Shown: in pieces, positions 24,318 through 33,768 of the stretch | Layout of the letters: each line of letters starts with the position of its first letter | Position numbering within the stretch: the first letter of the stretch is position 1 | Assembly (NCBI RefSeq): GCF_001672815.1 | Contig: NZ_LZKK01000113.1 | Span: 1-42,697 of the forward strand | Reading direction: 5' to 3' | Source: Mycobacterium sp. E796 | GTDB taxonomy: Bacteria > Actinomycetota > Actinomycetes > Mycobacteriales > Mycobacteriaceae | DNA length: 42,697 nucleotides | Translations under genes and position numbers: made by a program | The notes under the pieces: generated by a model | The model's input: the letters and a program-made list of their open reading frames with translations, nothing else | What the model was told of the DNA's origin: nothing | The model's database searches: none

Positions 24318-25909
24318 CGGACACCTCTGTCGAAATCGTCGGACAGTGCTGCGGCAAGCTCGGTAAGCCTACGCCCGTAGGCGTCCTCGAGCAGGTCGAG
24401 CCGGATCTCGGTCCCGGTCGCGACGTGCTTGTCCCACGGCAACACGATCACCCGGCCGGGTCGGATCGACTGCTCGAATCGGCGAACCCAGTCGTTGAGG
24501 GCGACATTGGGCTCGCCGGGGACAACGTGGTTGATCACCACACACGCGCGGTTCAGCAGGGGCCGGTATTCGCTGTGCTGCAACCAGTCGATCGCAACGG
24601 CGGCCTGCCGGACGCCGTCGATGGATGCGCTCGACACGATGACCAACCCGGACGCCGTCGAGAGCACGCCACGGGTGGCCGGGTCGAACAGGTCGGACCC
24701 GCAGTCGGCCAAGACCAGGTTGTAATACCTCGGCACGACGGCAATTGCGCGCCGCCACTCTTCTTCGCCGATCGTGCGCCGCGCGGCGCCGTACTTGGCG
24801 GCGGGGAGAACTTCGAGACTGACTGCGTTCATGCTGGTGTGCGCTCGGACATCGTTGTAATGCGATAGCGCATCGTTGGCCAACAGGTCCGCGATCGTCG
24901 CGGCCGACTGGCGACCCACCCGATCGGCGAGGTTCCCCGAGGCCTGGTCCGCGTCGACCGCGAGGATCCGGTCGCCCCGTATCTCGGCGAAAACGGAGCC
25001 CAATGCGGCCGTCACCGTCGTCTTGCCGGCGCCCCCCTTGAGACCCACCACCCCGATGGCGTAGGAGCCGCGAATCGTGCGGCGAATCCTGTTGCGCAGC
25101 TCGAGCTCATACTTCTCGTCGCGCGAGAGTCCCAGGTTGATGCGCGTCAAGGCATAGACCGCGCGCCGCCAACCTCGTTGCGGCAGCAATTTTGCAGCCG
25201 GCTTCTCGGGCACCGTTGCGACGCCAAGGTCGGAAATCGGTTTGACGGCGGCCGGCGGGTCGCGACGCCGGCGAGCGTCGCGGTCCGTAGGGGGCGCGGT
25301 GACACGTTGCGGCACTTCGGCTTTGGGATCCGAAACCGGCGGGTCGGTGCGCGGACGCGGCGGGACGGAGCGGCCGGTCGGCGGCTTTCCGGGTCCGCGT
25401 TGGGAGTTGGCGCGATGGCTGTTGGCACGGTGGCCGGGTTGGGGGTTCGCTGTGCGGACGTCGGAGGGGTCGCTGGCATCGCGGTGACCCCGGCGCGCAT
25501 GCCGGCCCTGAGGTTGGGCCGGGGCTTGAGGCTGTGGCGCGGGTGGGGCCGGCGGGGGTTCCGTGGTGCGGTCGACCGGCATCGCGGGCGGTGGCTTGGG
25601 TCGTGCCGGCGGCTGCTCTGGCCAATCGACCGGCATCGGCGGCGGAACCTGGCCGTTGGTGGGCGCCGGGCGGTCGATCGGCATCGGTCGCGGCGGCGGT
25701 TCCGTGCGGGCCGGCGTGGCCGCTTCTGTCCGGTCGACTGGCATCGGGGGCGGGATGTGCCCGTTCGGCGCGAGAGGTTTCGGCGGCGCCGGCGCGGGCA
25801 TCGGCAACGGTGAGGGCGCATTGACGTCAAAGCCGGTTTGCGCCGCGGCCTCCTCCGGAATCTCCATCCCTTCGGCGGGCTGAAAGAGCCGGTCGTAGTC
25901 GGCCGCCAT
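24314..25909 (-). CDS. espI: EspI, MinD/ParA-like ATPase of ESX-1
   Basis: A 531-aa protein (666 aa in M. tuberculosis). The N-terminal half is Pro/Arg-rich and disordered, with four repeats of a PPP-x-MP(V/I)D phrase. The C-terminal half is a MinD/ParA-type P-loop domain: Walker A GLKGGAGKTTVTAALGS near residue 285, LAVDADQASGNLADRVG, and VLADCGSDLFDP. In M. tuberculosis EspI lowers ESX-1 secretion when ATP is scarce. The pre-ATPase segment RGWRRAVYALTRINLGLS is shared with the partial gene at the window end. AAGGGG precedes the ATG. It overlaps eccD1 and is separated from esxA by a 104-base gap with a long stem-loop. Confidence 0.93.
   Translation of the reverse strand: MAADYDRLFQPAEGMEIPEEAAAQTGFDVNAPSPLPMPAPAPPKPLAPNGHIPPPMPVDRTEAATPARTEPPPRPMPIDRPAPTNGQVPPPMPVDWPEQPPARPKPPPAMPVDRTTEPPPAPPAPQPQAPAQPQGRHARRGHRDASDPSDVRTANPQPGHRANSHRANSQRGPGKPPTGRSVPPRPRTDPPVSDPKAEVPQRVTAPPTDRDARRRRDPPAAVKPISDLGVATVPEKPAAKLLPQRGWRRAVYALTRINLGLSRDEKYELELRNRIRRTIRGSYAIGVVGLKGGAGKTTVTAALGSVFAEIRGDRILAVDADQASGNLADRVGRQSAATIADLLANDALSHYNDVRAHTSMNAVSLEVLPAAKYGAARRTIGEEEWRRAIAVVPRYYNLVLADCGSDLFDPATRGVLSTASGLVIVSSASIDGVRQAAVAIDWLQHSEYRPLLNRACVVINHVVPGEPNVALNDWVRRFEQSIRPGRVIVLPWDKHVATGTEIRLDLLEDAYGRRLTELAAALSDDFDRGVR
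25571..25758 (-). repeat. MPVD repeats in espI
   Basis: Four degenerate units (near 25571, 25624, 25672 and 25732; plus-strand core GTCGAYYGGCATCGS) encode MPVDR, MPVDW, MPIDR and MPVDR within Pro-rich spacers of 14-20 residues. They form the disordered N-terminal arm of EspI. Confidence 0.8.
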
Positions 25910-25940
25910 GAGAACCCCTTACAAAGTCATCCACGCGACG

Positions 25941-25996
25941 AAGCACGAGAAAAGGCGAGACCTCCCGCGGAGCCGAATTCGCCAAATCTCGTGCTT
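25941..25996 (-). ncRNA. Long nested stem-loop between esxA and espI
   Basis: AAGCACGAGA (25941-25950) pairs with TCTCGTGCTT (25987-25996). Inside, after a symmetric AAA/AAA internal loop, GGCGA (25954-25958) pairs with TCGCC (25979-25983). At the tip CTCC (25962-25965) pairs with GGAG (25969-25972). This 56-base structure lies in the transcript between the esxA stop and the espI start. It could partly terminate transcription, or protect the 3' end of the esxB-esxA message and so set a high EsxA/B level relative to espI. No U-tract is present. Confidence 0.6.
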
Positions 25997-26013
25997 TGCC
26001 GCACTCTTCCGTC

Positions 26014-26301
26014 CTAACTGAACATGCCGGTGACGCCAGATTCGGTGCTGGCCATCGCCTGGCTGGCTTCAGTGATCCTCGCCGCCAAGTTCTTCAGCGA
26101 CTCGTTGAGCTCAGCGGAGGCCTCGTCCCACCGCTGTTGTACGGCCTGGTAGGCCTCCGAGCCGCTACCGCCCCACGCCGCGGCCAGCTTGGCGAGGGAA
26201 CTCTTTCCCTCGTCGAGAAGTCCCTGGGTGGTTTGCACAGCGCCCTGGATTTGGCCCGCGCCGCCTTCGATTCCGGCGAAATTCCATGATTGTTCCGACA
26301 T
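26014..26301 (-). CDS. esxA: EsxA (ESAT-6), WXG100 secreted effector
   Basis: A 95-aa WXG100 protein, the exact length of ESAT-6. The helix-turn-helix hairpin has its turn at [11 protein letters not shown] (W-x-G, Trp43). The start [15 protein letters not shown] and the end [12 protein letters not shown] are nearly those of M. tuberculosis. EsxA leaves the cell as a dimer with EsxB and is required for membrane damage in host cells. It has a GGAG site before the ATG and lies 44 bases downstream of esxB. Confidence 0.98.
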   Translation of the reverse strand: MSEQSWNFAGIEGGAGQIQGAVQTTQGLLDEGKSSLAKLAAAWGGSGSEAYQAVQQRWDEASAELNESLKNLAARITEASQAMASTESGVTGMFS

Positions 26302-26345
26302 ATTGCTGCTCCGTGTTCTTTCGAGGTTGAGGGTTTGGGTTGGGG

Positions 26346-26648
26346 TCAGAAATTCATCTGTGACGACAGCGTGCTGGCTTGCTCGTCGTCGGCCTTCGAG
26401 TACTCGATGCCGGCGCTGTGGATGTTGTTCGAGATCTCGCTGAGCGTCTTGATCTGCGCTTGGCCGGCTTCGTGGAAGCGCTGCAGCGCTTGCTGAGCGG
26501 CGGTGCCGGCCTGGCCACGCCAGTGGCTGGCTAGTTCGCCACCCGTGGACTCCACCGTCCCGATGACCTGCTGGAGTTCTCCGGAGATCCGGTCAAAGTT
26601 GCTAGCCTCCGCGCTGAGGGTAGCGGCATCGGTCCTCATCTCTGCCAT
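26346..26648 (-). CDS. esxB: EsxB (CFP-10), WXG100 partner carrying the secretion signal
   Basis: A 100-aa WXG100 protein (same length as CFP-10). W-x-G is SHWRGQAG. The C-terminal signal read by the third ATPase domain of EccCb1 includes Y-x-x-x-D as YSKAD and the end SSQMNF. It pairs with EsxA, encoded next. PPE68 lies 89 bases upstream, with a GC-rich hairpin between. Confidence 0.98.
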   Translation of the reverse strand: MAEMRTDAATLSAEASNFDRISGELQQVIGTVESTGGELASHWRGQAGTAAQQALQRFHEAGQAQIKTLSEISNNIHSAGIEYSKADDEQASTLSSQMNF

Positions 26649-26695
26649 GCTGGACTACTTTCTCTATTGCTGTCCTCGCCAAGGGGATGGCAAGT

Positions 26696-26720
26696 CTTCC
26701 GGCCCGGGGTGGCCGGGAAG
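26696..26720 (-). terminator. Hairpin between PPE68 and esxB
   Basis: CTTCCGGCC (26696-26704) faces GGCCGGGAAG (26711-26720) across a six-base loop. Nine pairs form, with one bulged G. It sits between the PPE68 stop and the esxB start on the minus-strand transcript. It may be an RNA processing or attenuation point; no U-tract follows. Confidence 0.45.
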
Positions 26721-26737
26721 TCTGTCGGCGGGGACGC

Positions 26738-27952
26738 TCACCAGTCGTCCCCGTCGTCGAAATCCTCGTGGTCGACGTCGTCTTGCGGCTCGGCGAGTAA
26801 CGCGGGCGCCGCCATGCCCGATCGGGTGCTCGCACCGCCGGACTGTGCGCCGGCGCCCATCATGCCCATCGGCGCGGCGCCGCCCATCGCTGACGAACCC
26901 GCGCCGGCTCCCGCGCCGGCCGGCCCGACCGCCTGCGAAGGCTTGTCGATCAGTTGGCTCATCAGCGACGTGCGGGGGTCCGATCCGCCTGCGCCGGGCA
27001 GCGACTCGGCGTGCATCAGTCCGAGGCCCACGCTGGGACCAGATCCCCCGGCGAGTGGATGATTGGACAGCGGGCTGGCGCCGAGCAGTCCGAGTTGGCC
27101 CAAATCGTGGGCGCCGGGCGCGGCGGGGGAGCCACCCATGGCGTTGCCGCTCGGTCCGCCGCCCAGGCCGCCGGTCTGGCCGGCCAGCGAGGTCAGCTGC
27201 TGGAATGGCTGCATCAGCTGCTGCATCGGGCCGCTCAGCTGTCCTGACTGCGCCAACTGACTCAACAGCTGCATGGCCTGCTCTTCGAGTGGCACCCCCA
27301 AATGCGGTGCGGCCGTGGGGATGTCGTCCGCCATCTCGGCGAGCCGACGCAAAACCCCGGGCGCCGCATGGGCGGCCATCTCCGAGACCTGACCCAAAGC
27401 CCCCGTCACGGCCTCGCCCGCACCCGGCTGCAGGATCGGCTTCATCGGCTCGACCGGCGGGAAAACGGTGTTGGCCGTTGTCTCAGCCTGGTAGACGTCC
27501 ATCGCGCCGGCGGCCTGATTCCACATCCGGACGAAGTAATCCACTTCGTTGAAGCCGATCGGTACGAGGTTGATCCCGAGGAAGTTGGTCGCCGTCAGTA
27601 CCGCGTGGGTGATGTGGTTCGTCGCGATCTCGGGCAGTGAGGGCGTCACGCCCAAGGCCTTCATGTAGGCCGCGGCTTGCGCCGAAGCCCGTAGCCCGCG
27701 CTGCTGCGCCTGCAGGGCGGCCTCGTGCAGCCAGGCAACCGTGGGCGTCGCCGCGGCAATCGCGCGATCGCTGCTGGCGCCGGTCCATAATCCCTTGAGG
27801 GACAATAGGATTGCCGCCAATTCGACGGCCTGAGCCTCCAGGGCGCTACCCAGCGCCTCCCACCCGGCGGCGGCCTGCAGCATCGGCGCCGGTCCCGCTC
27901 CGGCCATGAGCCGCGCGGTGTTCAGCTCCGGTGGCATCGCGTGCCACAACAT
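26738..27952 (-). CDS. PPE68: PPE68, ESX-1 PPE protein
   Basis: A 404-aa PPE protein (368 aa in M. tuberculosis). The first 180 residues are the helical PPE domain, opening [20 protein letters not shown] with the PPE motif at residues 7-9. The W-x-G turn is LWTGASSD. The ending carries an acidic [14 protein letters not shown] tail, as in PPE68. AAGGGGA precedes the ATG. PPE proteins normally fold with a PE partner and bind EspG. EspG1 is present (36124-36975), but the gene immediately upstream in other species, PE35, is missing here, so PPE68 must use another partner or a PE encoded elsewhere. Confidence 0.96.
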   Translation of the reverse strand: MLWHAMPPELNTARLMAGAGPAPMLQAAAGWEALGSALEAQAVELAAILLSLKGLWTGASSDRAIAAATPTVAWLHEAALQAQQRGLRASAQAAAYMKALGVTPSLPEIATNHITHAVLTATNFLGINLVPIGFNEVDYFVRMWNQAAGAMDVYQAETTANTVFPPVEPMKPILQPGAGEAVTGALGQVSEMAAHAAPGVLRRLAEMADDIPTAAPHLGVPLEEQAMQLLSQLAQSGQLSGPMQQLMQPFQQLTSLAGQTGGLGGGPSGNAMGGSPAAPGAHDLGQLGLLGASPLSNHPLAGGSGPSVGLGLMHAESLPGAGGSDPRTSLMSQLIDKPSQAVGPAGAGAGAGSSAMGGAAPMGMMGAGAQSGGASTRSGMAAPALLAEPQDDVDHEDFDDGDDW

Positions 27953-28011
27953 GACTATCGGTCCCCTTGGTTTGTGACGTGGGTTTCTTCGTTATTTATT
28001 GCGCCAGATTG

Positions 28012-28080
28012 TTACGTCGAAGTGCTCTCATTTTTGCGCCCAGGCAACAGCCGAATCATGCGAAAGGGTTGAATTCGCAT
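28012..28080 (-). CDS. Possible 22-residue leader peptide upstream of PPE68
   Basis: An ATG at 28080, with GAGGAG four bases upstream, opens a 22-codon frame (start MRIQPFRMIRLLPGRK) ending TAA at 28012. It is basic and has no family I recognise. It could be a leader peptide for the PPE68-esxBA message or chance. The short spacing and lack of comparison keep this tentative. Confidence 0.25.
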   Translation of the reverse strand: MRIQPFRMIRLLPGRKNESTST

Positions 28081-28098
28081 AGCTCTCCTCTAAATGTG

Positions 28099-28135
28099 CG
28101 TGAACGCGAACCAAATTGCACGTGAACCCAAACCA
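28099..28135. repeat. Two 15-base direct repeats (candidate operator)
   Basis: CGTGAACGCGAACCA (28099-28113) and CGTGAACCCAAACCA (28121-28135) agree at 13 of 15 positions and start 22 bases apart, about two helical turns. Such phasing suggests cooperative binding of a regulator upstream of PPE68-esxB-esxA. Confidence 0.6.
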
Positions 28136-28233
28136 TTACGGCTACGGCGGGAAGGTAACCAGACGTTCACCGCGGTCCTCGACTCAGTAATGACGTTCGG
28201 GCCCAGCTTGTTTCGTGGGGCGATGGGATGATC

Positions 28234-30006
28234 CTAACCGCCCTCCGGGAGCCCTGGCTGCACTTCTTCTGGCGGATCGATGTAAGCGGCTTGGATAACC
28301 TCTTTGCCCTCCGGCGCGACAAGAAATGCCTGCCCCGGGGGACGGCGCTTGACCTGGATCTCCCGTGACGGAAATTCTTGCTTGTCGCCCGAAAGGAACA
28401 TGGTCGGAGATCCCGCCCCGAATGCGGCGCCCACAAATTTATCCATGGTCGCCTTGTATGCGTAGCTCATTTGGCAGGTCACAATGATGTGCAGCCCGAT
28501 ATCCGGCGCCGCCGGCAATAAGGGCGCCAGCGGCCCCATTGGCGGCATCCCCCCGGCGGCCGCCACGATCATGTGCCAATCGTCGACGAGAAGCACGACA
28601 TCGAATCCGCTCCACCACGACCGGGACCGCAGCTGCGAGGTGGTCAAGTCGGCCGGCGGCAACCTCTTCTGCAGGTTGATCGCGAGAGCTTTGATGGATT
28701 CGTCCAGGCTTGCGCTGTTGCGGTTGATCGCCCCCGCGTCGAGCAGATGGCTGTCCGGCACCGCATCCAGTAGTCCCGAGCGGTAGTCGGCCAGCATGAA
28801 GCGCACCTGCCGAGGACTGTTGCGGGCGCAGATCGCCCGTGCCACCGCGTGGGCGATGCGGGTCTTGCCCGACTTGGGCGCTCCGAAGATCAATAGGTGC
28901 GGTGTCGTATACATGTGGGTGTAGGCCACGGACAGGTCCGTTTCGCGCACCCCGATGGGAATCGTCCAGCGGGTGCGGTAATCGGAATCCGGGCCGGGTG
29001 GGTTCGGATCGAGTTCGTGAAGGTGGATGAGCTCCGGCAGGACCCGCACCCGGGGCGCCTGGTCGGTGTGCAGCGCCGCGACCTGGTTCACCGCAGCCGT
29101 GATCGCCTCCACCAGGTTGTCGGCGCTGTGGACGCCGTCGTACCGGGGCACGCCGATCATCAGGTGATGCTTCTCAACCGACATCGCCCGCCCCGGACGA
29201 TTCGCCGGAATCTCGCGGGTGGCACGGTCGATCTGGGTGTCGTTGACGTCGCCGAGCCGGAACTCGATCTTGGTACCGAGGTAGTCGCGGACGCGCGATT
29301 TCAATTCCGTCCAACGCGGCGTGGTGATCACCGTGTGAATGCCGAACGACAGGCCCTGCGCGGCCAAATCCTGGACCTGAGACTCGAGATCGGGGAACTC
29401 GCTGACAAACGCCGGCCAGCCGTCGATCACCAGAAAGACGTCGCCGAACGGATCGGCCGCGACGGGTTGGTTGGGGTCCTCGCGCAGCTGCCGGTACATC
29501 GCGATGGAACCCACCCGATGCTCCTTGAACGTGGCTTCGCGTTGGCGCAGAACGGCTTGCACCTCCGCGACTACCCGCATGACCCGGTCGGGCTCCGAGC
29601 GGGTCGCCACCCCGCCGACGTGCGGCAGGTCATCGAGATAGATCAGCCCGCCGCCTCCGAGGTCGATGCAATAGAACTGGACTTGACGCGGTGTGTGAGT
29701 CGCGGCGGCCGACAGCATCATGGTCTGCAGCAACGTCGACTTCCCGGTCTGCGGCGCACCCCCGATGCCGATGTTGCCGCCCGCTCCGGAAACGTCGACT
29801 CCCCACACTCCCTGGAGATGCCGGCGCGGCTCGTCCATGATCCCGAGCGCGAAGCGCAACGGCTGTCGTTCATCGCGCTCGATGAGCTCGTTGAGTGGCG
29901 TCGGATCCTTCAGCGGCGGCAGCCACATCTTGTATGCCCGTGACTCCGTGGTGCTGAGTTGGTCCAGCACCACCTCGCTGAGCGCCCGTACCTTGGCGTC
30001 TGTCAT
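28234..30006 (-). CDS. eccCb1: EccCb1, ESX-1 FtsK/SpoIIIE ATPase (domains 2 and 3)
   Basis: A 590-aa soluble half of the EccC motor (591 aa in M. tuberculosis). It has two FtsK-like ATPase domains: Walker [17 protein letters not shown] near residue 85 and [13 protein letters not shown] near residue 375. The third-domain pocket binds the EsxB C-terminal signal. I chose the ATG at 30006 ([17 protein letters not shown]), preceded by GGGGACGG, over an in-frame ATG at 30024. eccCa1 lies 73 bases upstream. The gene is split from eccCa1, as is typical of ESX-1. Confidence 0.96.
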   Translation of the reverse strand: MTDAKVRALSEVVLDQLSTTESRAYKMWLPPLKDPTPLNELIERDERQPLRFALGIMDEPRRHLQGVWGVDVSGAGGNIGIGGAPQTGKSTLLQTMMLSAAATHTPRQVQFYCIDLGGGGLIYLDDLPHVGGVATRSEPDRVMRVVAEVQAVLRQREATFKEHRVGSIAMYRQLREDPNQPVAADPFGDVFLVIDGWPAFVSEFPDLESQVQDLAAQGLSFGIHTVITTPRWTELKSRVRDYLGTKIEFRLGDVNDTQIDRATREIPANRPGRAMSVEKHHLMIGVPRYDGVHSADNLVEAITAAVNQVAALHTDQAPRVRVLPELIHLHELDPNPPGPDSDYRTRWTIPIGVRETDLSVAYTHMYTTPHLLIFGAPKSGKTRIAHAVARAICARNSPRQVRFMLADYRSGLLDAVPDSHLLDAGAINRNSASLDESIKALAINLQKRLPPADLTTSQLRSRSWWSGFDVVLLVDDWHMIVAAAGGMPPMGPLAPLLPAAPDIGLHIIVTCQMSYAYKATMDKFVGAAFGAGSPTMFLSGDKQEFPSREIQVKRRPPGQAFLVAPEGKEVIQAAYIDPPEEVQPGLPEGG

Positions 30007-30079
30007 GGGCGCCGTCCCCCGCAAGCGGGAGGTGCCCCCACCTCACCATCACTTCGTTCTGCATCGTCGCCGGCGCGGC

Positions 30080-32323
30080 TCATGACGTCATCGCTTCGTC
30101 AAAGACCGGAGCCGCGGTGAACCGGTGGATCCGGAGCGTCTTCGGGGCGGTGTGCGGGCCGGACCCGTTACCCTCGCCATCGGTCTCGGCGCGCTTCGGC
30201 GGAACGTAAGGTGCACCGGTGTAAAGGGTGCTGAACTTGACCGGATCCTCCATGCCGACTCTGAGGAACCCGACGCCGCTTTCTTTGTTGGTGATGTACT
30301 GCGCCTCAGGGGTTCCGATCACCGACTTCGACTCGTGGGAACTGGTGGTGCGCAAGGCGATGCGGTAGGTGAGATTCGGCTCCAGCTTGTCGATGCGCGC
30401 CCCGCCGGTCTGCAGCGACTGGGTGGCCAGCAGCAGGTGCACACGCAGGGACCGACCGACGCGGCAGATCCGGTCGAACAGCGCGATGAAGTCCGGATGA
30501 CTTTGCAGCAGCTCGGCGAACTCGTCGACGACGACGAAAAGGGTTGGCAGCGGCTTCAGGTCGGCGCCACGCTCGCGGTACTTCTCGTATTCGGCCACTC
30601 CGGAGAGTGCTCCCGTCGCGCCCACCGCGATCCCGGCCTGCCGCAGGAGCGACTGGCGGCGGTCGAGTTCGCCGGTCAACACCTCGCCCATCCGGCTGAC
30701 GAGTTCGGCCTCCTCGGCCATGTTGGTGATCACCGCGGCGGTGTGCGGGAGCTTCTCCATACCGAGAAACGTTGAGCCGCCCTTGAAGTCGGTCAGCAGG
30801 AGGTTCACCTGGTCGGGGTGGTGCATGGCCACCAGCGAGAGGATGAGGGTGCGCAGGAACTCGGACTTTCCCGAACCGGTGGTGCCGATGAGCATCCCGT
30901 GCGGCCCGCCGCCGAACTCGGCGCCCTCCTTGATGTCCAGGTACATGACGTTGCCGGTCTTGAGTTCATGCCCGAACGGAATCTTGAGGCGGTCACGGTC
31001 GGTGTCGGTGAACATTCGCCACCGGGCGGGTGTCACCTCCTCGACACTCTGGGCGCCCACCAGCTGGTGCCATTCGGTGGCCACCTTCTTCTGCTGCACC
31101 CGCGAGCTTTTGTCGAGGAGGGTACCGGTGATGGACCACCCGGCCAGCTTTCGCGCGATGCGGGTGGCCTGTTGCGCCGACATGCGATCGCTCGTGGCGG
31201 TCACCTGGCGGAACGACTGCCCGGGCAGCCGGTCGTCGGCGGTGCCGTCCTCGGCCACCCGGATGCGGTAGTTCGAGCCGCGGTGATTACCCAGCGTGAT
31301 GACCGTGACGCCGGCCCTGCCGTCGGGCGGGAAGCCCGCCTTGCCCCCGGTCAGGTCGACCACCACTACGTAGGGTCCGCCGGGCGTCGAATCCGGTGAG
31401 TGTGGTCCGCGCGCCGCCAGATCGGACAGGCCGTCCGGGCGGGTGTAGATCATCCGGCTCGGGCCGGCGCCGTCGGTATCGGTCGGATGCTGAACGTGCG
31501 GCAGCCATTTCAACCACGACCACTCGGGATCCTCGGGGTTCTCGGTGAGCACCCGAAGCTGCAGCAGGTCGGGCGGATGGAAGACGGCGAGGTGGCAGAT
31601 CATCGCGGTGAGCAACCCGGCCGCGCCCGCCTCGTCGCCGCCTACCGCGATCGTCGGAAAAGTGCGCAGCTGCAACAGTTTCGGGCAGTCGTGGATCAGG
31701 CCATGCGTGCGCAGGAACTTGACCACCCACATGTTGGCGACCGGCTCCAGGTACGGCTGGGGCGCAGCCGTGGGGCCCGCCAGCTCGCCGCCCACGGACG
31801 GCTTCATCAGCCGGTCTACCGCCGGCTGGTCACCGATTCCGATCCGGGTCGCGGCGTAGAAGTCCGCGTTGGCCGGGCGGGACCACTGCCGGGGAGTGCC
31901 GATGATCGATAGCAGATCGTCGGGATGCGGCGCGTGGTAACTGAAGAACGCGACCTGCGCGCTGGCCGAGGACGTCACCCGTGGCCGCAGCCCGGCGAGG
32001 TAGCGCAGGTACTCTTTGCGGTCGGCGTTGATCTCGGGCACCTTCTTGCCGCCGCCGCCTCCGCCGCCGGCCATCATGGAAATCGACATCATGATCATCA
32101 TCAGCGGCATCATCAACATGTACGGCGAAAGTTGCCTGGTGCCAGTAAAAATCATGATCCCGATCATGCCGAGCATGCAGACGCCCATCACATAAGGAAG
32201 GGCCTTCTGGATGCCCGACGGCGGGATGTCGACGCCGAGGTCTTCGGGAGGGGTGACGCTGATTTCGCCCGGCGTCAATCGGGGCCCGCGAGCAACCGTC
32301 GGGGTGAACTTTCGCGTCGTCAT
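30080..32323 (-). CDS. eccCa1: EccCa1, ESX-1 membrane ATPase (domain 1)
   Basis: A 747-aa protein, identical in length to M. tuberculosis EccCa1. Two membrane helices near residues 40-90 (PYVMGVCMLGMIGIMIF and YMLMMPLMMIMMSISMM) are followed by a poly-Gly stretch, the stalk/DUF domain and the first FtsK ATPase domain, with Walker A GTTGSGKSEFLRTLILS and Walker B LPTLFVVVDEFAELL. It joins EccCb1 to form the motor that powers export. The start overlaps the eccB1 stop (TGATG). Confidence 0.97.
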   Translation of the reverse strand: MTTRKFTPTVARGPRLTPGEISVTPPEDLGVDIPPSGIQKALPYVMGVCMLGMIGIMIFTGTRQLSPYMLMMPLMMIMMSISMMAGGGGGGGKKVPEINADRKEYLRYLAGLRPRVTSSASAQVAFFSYHAPHPDDLLSIIGTPRQWSRPANADFYAATRIGIGDQPAVDRLMKPSVGGELAGPTAAPQPYLEPVANMWVVKFLRTHGLIHDCPKLLQLRTFPTIAVGGDEAGAAGLLTAMICHLAVFHPPDLLQLRVLTENPEDPEWSWLKWLPHVQHPTDTDGAGPSRMIYTRPDGLSDLAARGPHSPDSTPGGPYVVVVDLTGGKAGFPPDGRAGVTVITLGNHRGSNYRIRVAEDGTADDRLPGQSFRQVTATSDRMSAQQATRIARKLAGWSITGTLLDKSSRVQQKKVATEWHQLVGAQSVEEVTPARWRMFTDTDRDRLKIPFGHELKTGNVMYLDIKEGAEFGGGPHGMLIGTTGSGKSEFLRTLILSLVAMHHPDQVNLLLTDFKGGSTFLGMEKLPHTAAVITNMAEEAELVSRMGEVLTGELDRRQSLLRQAGIAVGATGALSGVAEYEKYRERGADLKPLPTLFVVVDEFAELLQSHPDFIALFDRICRVGRSLRVHLLLATQSLQTGGARIDKLEPNLTYRIALRTTSSHESKSVIGTPEAQYITNKESGVGFLRVGMEDPVKFSTLYTGAPYVPPKRAETDGEGNGSGPHTAPKTLRIHRFTAAPVFDEAMTS

Positions 32324-33765
32324 CAGGGCGCTCCGGGTGCTGCGGGAAGTTTGCGAGGGCTCGGATCGGCGGGCAGCGTGTCGTGCTCCAGCAGGGCGGC
32401 GTCCTTTGACAGGACCGGACCGTCCACCAGCAGGCGAACGATCTCCCAGGGTGCGGTCTTGGGCGCCTTCAGGCCCAGCGCGGCGGCCGTCTGCGCGTCA
32501 GGCAAGCCGTAGCGCACCCCCTGCGGGTCCACGTAATAGAGGGATTCGCCGTACTTCGGATCGGGCGACTGCAGCTGCACGTACTTTCCGCCATCGGTGT
32601 AAACGGTTGTGGCTCCTTGGATCTGCTTGATACCCGTGCTCATCGCCGACGACGGTATGGGCAGGTGTCGACCGGTCAGCACCGCCGTCTTCGGTGTCTG
32701 CTCGCCGGGCTTGCGTTCCCACGACCAGCACAGCGTGGGGTCCTGCGGGCGGGCCACCAGCTTGATCGGTTCGTCGGGAAGGGGTGAGTTGTAGACCTTT
32801 TCGGGTATCCGGACGACCAGGCTCGGCACCAGCGCCGGCGGCGCTATCAGTCCGTGGGATTGGTTGGCGCGCAGCGCGACCGAGGTGTTGGAACTGATCG
32901 GCGCGACGCCGTCGGGCAGCACCACGAAGTATTGCGGTCCGGTGCGACCGGTGATCTGGAACACCGAACCGATGACGAGTTCGTCGGGCAGCCCGAGGGT
33001 GTTGGGGGCGCCGTCGCTGGGGATCGGGGGCAGCTGCCAGGATCCGGCGTCGGGCAGCGCGTTGAACATGGCCGGGGTGATGGGGCTCGGCTTGGCGTTG
33101 GCGGGTATCCCCACGGCGGTGGTGAGGGAGCGGTCGGTCAGATCGGTGGCGTGCCGCCCCTTCGGGGTGATGATCCAGTCCTTGCCCTGGAAGGACACCA
33201 GCAGCGCCTCGCTCGGCAGGAGCGGATCTATCGAGGAATCGATGGCCAGCGGCATCGCGACCACCGCGGTTTGAACGGTGGGGCTGACGGTGTCGGCCTT
33301 GCTGACCGTGTCGCACAGCGCCCACGCGGACGAGGAGTCCGACGAGACCGGCGTGGCATAGGGGGCGCCGGGGATGCCGACGGACTGGCCTTTCGGAAAC
33401 CCGTTCAGCTCGGCGGATTTCACGGGCGTCGGCTCGACGGGGTTACCCAGCACCAGGCGCGCCGAGGTGAGGTTGTAGACGGGGTGCAACTGGCCCGCCA
33501 CCATCAGGTACAGCTGGTTGGTCGTGCGGTCGACGAACAAATTGCCGCCGCCGAGCTTGCCCTGCGGCTTGAAATAGGCCATCGCGAGGGCGCCCACCAC
33601 GATCAACACGGACACGACGACGCCGAGCGCGACCGAGCGGCTGTAGAACTGCAGCGGGTCGTCGAACATCCGGGTGTCGCGCCGCACGATGGCGTGCTCC
33701 AGGCGTCGGAGCAGAAAGCGCCAGCCGCTGACCTGTACCTTGGTGGTTAGCCGAAGACCCGCCAT
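32323..33765 (-). CDS. eccB1: EccB1, ESX-1 periplasmic/membrane component
   Basis: A 480-aa EccB, the same length as in M. tuberculosis. A cytosolic N-terminus ([20 protein letters not shown]) leads to one membrane helix at about residues 46-68 ([20 protein letters not shown]) and a large periplasmic domain with the EccB repeats and conserved cysteines (ALCDTVS, TLCWSW). EccB dimers form the periplasmic part of the core and contact MycP1. It starts three bases after the eccA1 stop. Confidence 0.97.
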   Translation of the reverse strand: MAGLRLTTKVQVSGWRFLLRRLEHAIVRRDTRMFDDPLQFYSRSVALGVVVSVLIVVGALAMAYFKPQGKLGGGNLFVDRTTNQLYLMVAGQLHPVYNLTSARLVLGNPVEPTPVKSAELNGFPKGQSVGIPGAPYATPVSSDSSSAWALCDTVSKADTVSPTVQTAVVAMPLAIDSSIDPLLPSEALLVSFQGKDWIITPKGRHATDLTDRSLTTAVGIPANAKPSPITPAMFNALPDAGSWQLPPIPSDGAPNTLGLPDELVIGSVFQITGRTGPQYFVVLPDGVAPISSNTSVALRANQSHGLIAPPALVPSLVVRIPEKVYNSPLPDEPIKLVARPQDPTLCWSWERKPGEQTPKTAVLTGRHLPIPSSAMSTGIKQIQGATTVYTDGGKYVQLQSPDPKYGESLYYVDPQGVRYGLPDAQTAAALGLKAPKTAPWEIVRLLVDGPVLSKDAALLEHDTLPADPSPRKLPAAPGAP

Positions 33766-33768
33766 GTG

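Larger units (their letters stand above)
27953..28233 (-). promoter_or_regulatory. PPE68 upstream region; site where PE35 is absent
   Basis: A 281-base, comparatively A+T-rich gap between eccCb1 and PPE68. In M. tuberculosis PE35 (99 aa) starts here. I translated the minus strand and see no PE-domain remnant. The gap instead holds two direct repeats (28099-28135) and a 22-codon frame. It probably carries the promoter for PPE68-esxB-esxA. Confidence 0.65.
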
